NCBI GenBank assembly: GCA_937968035.1 | Contig: CALBTS010000471.1 | Span: 1-5,488, forward strand | Length of the DNA: 5,488 nt | Source of the DNA: an uncultured Methanomethylovorans sp. | GTDB taxonomy: Archaea; Halobacteriota; Methanosarcinia; Methanosarcinales; Methanosarcinaceae | Direction of reading: 5' to 3' | In this document: positions 5,357 through 5,488 of the stretch, piece by piece | Position numbering within the stretch: position 1 is the stretch's first letter | Layout: each line of letters begins with the position of its first letter | Translations under genes and position numbers: made by a program | The notes under the pieces: model-generated | The model's input: only the letters and a program-made list of their open reading frames with translations | What the model was told of the DNA's origin: nothing | Databases searched by the model: none

Positions 5357-5488
5357 CAGAACATACTGTTTCCCTGATTCCGTAAGGCTGTATGTTATCC
5401 ATGATCCTTCCCTATCACCTTCAATCAAATCATTGTCAGTTAATAGTGAAAGGTGATAAGAAAGCTTTGATGGCGAGGTCTTTGTTAT
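5345..5488 (-). CDS. Winged-helix (ArsR-like) transcription regulator, C-terminal fragment
   Basis: Only the last 47 residues are in the window; the gene enters from the right edge. They read as the end of a winged-helix DNA-binding domain. A recognition-helix segment, SPSKLSYHLSLLTDNDLI (residues 5-22 of the fragment), is followed by the wing, EGDREGSWITYSLTESGKQYV (23-43), and a short tail KKV before TAA. The S-KLSYHL-LL...LI...ITYSLTE-G pattern is typical of ArsR/HTH_20-type archaeal regulators. The protein ends almost immediately after the wing, so any sensing domain would have to be N-terminal. It converges on the hydantoinase-family gene with 38 bp between the stop codons. This gives no direct evidence that it regulates that gene. 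Confidence 0.85.
   Translation of the reverse strand: MTKTSPSKLSYHLSLLTDNDLIEGDREGSWITYSLTESGKQYVLKKV

Noticed and set aside
3324..5462. The 13-base string AAGGTGATAAGAA occurs at both 3324-3336 and 5450-5462.
   Set aside because: The first copy is a ribosome binding site and the second lies antisense inside a regulator coding sequence. There is no flanking similarity, so this is probably coincidence.

Overview
The window looks like archaeal chromosome, most likely from a methanogen or a close relative in the Methanosarcinales. Four things suggest this. There is an archaeal-type prenyltransferase for ether lipids. The first step of NAD synthesis is an aspartate dehydrogenase (NadX) rather than NadB. 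Several genes have a GGTGAT-type ribosome binding site or an archaeal TATA-like promoter. Base composition is moderate. The genus cannot be fixed from this sequence alone.

Layout. Positions 1-2619 hold three genes, all on the minus strand. Read in transcription order they are nadX (aspartate dehydrogenase, 2619-1804), nadA (quinolinate synthase, 1695-775) and a UbiA-family digeranylgeranylglyceryl phosphate synthase (764-1, running off the left edge). nadX and nadA are two consecutive steps: L-aspartate to iminoaspartate to quinolinate. The next enzyme, NadC, is not in the window. The lipid gene starts 10 nt after nadA and is probably co-transcribed with it. nadA also has a convincing TATA-like box of its own in the 108-nt gap behind nadX.

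Positions 2620-3335 separate the divergent nadX and the plus-strand gene. This is the least explained part. It must hold both promoters. It also contains one possible small basic protein (2758-3057, not recognised), a perfect 19-bp palindrome (2779-2797), several shorter inverted repeats and a possible decayed coding fragment on the minus strand. It may be a decayed insertion, a small orphan gene or structured regulatory DNA.

Positions 3336-5306 (plus strand) encode a 656-residue protein of the hydantoinase A/oxoprolinase family. Its true start is set by a strong ribosome binding site. It stands alone, with no B subunit visible, and carries what looks like a winged-helix segment inserted before a conserved family motif. 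Converging on it from the right edge is the C-terminal end of a winged-helix (ArsR-like) transcription regulator (5488-5345).

I see no tRNA, rRNA, CRISPR array or intact mobile element. No wholly new system is evident. The items most worth a second look are the hydantoinase-like protein with its extra segment and the palindrome-rich interval before it.
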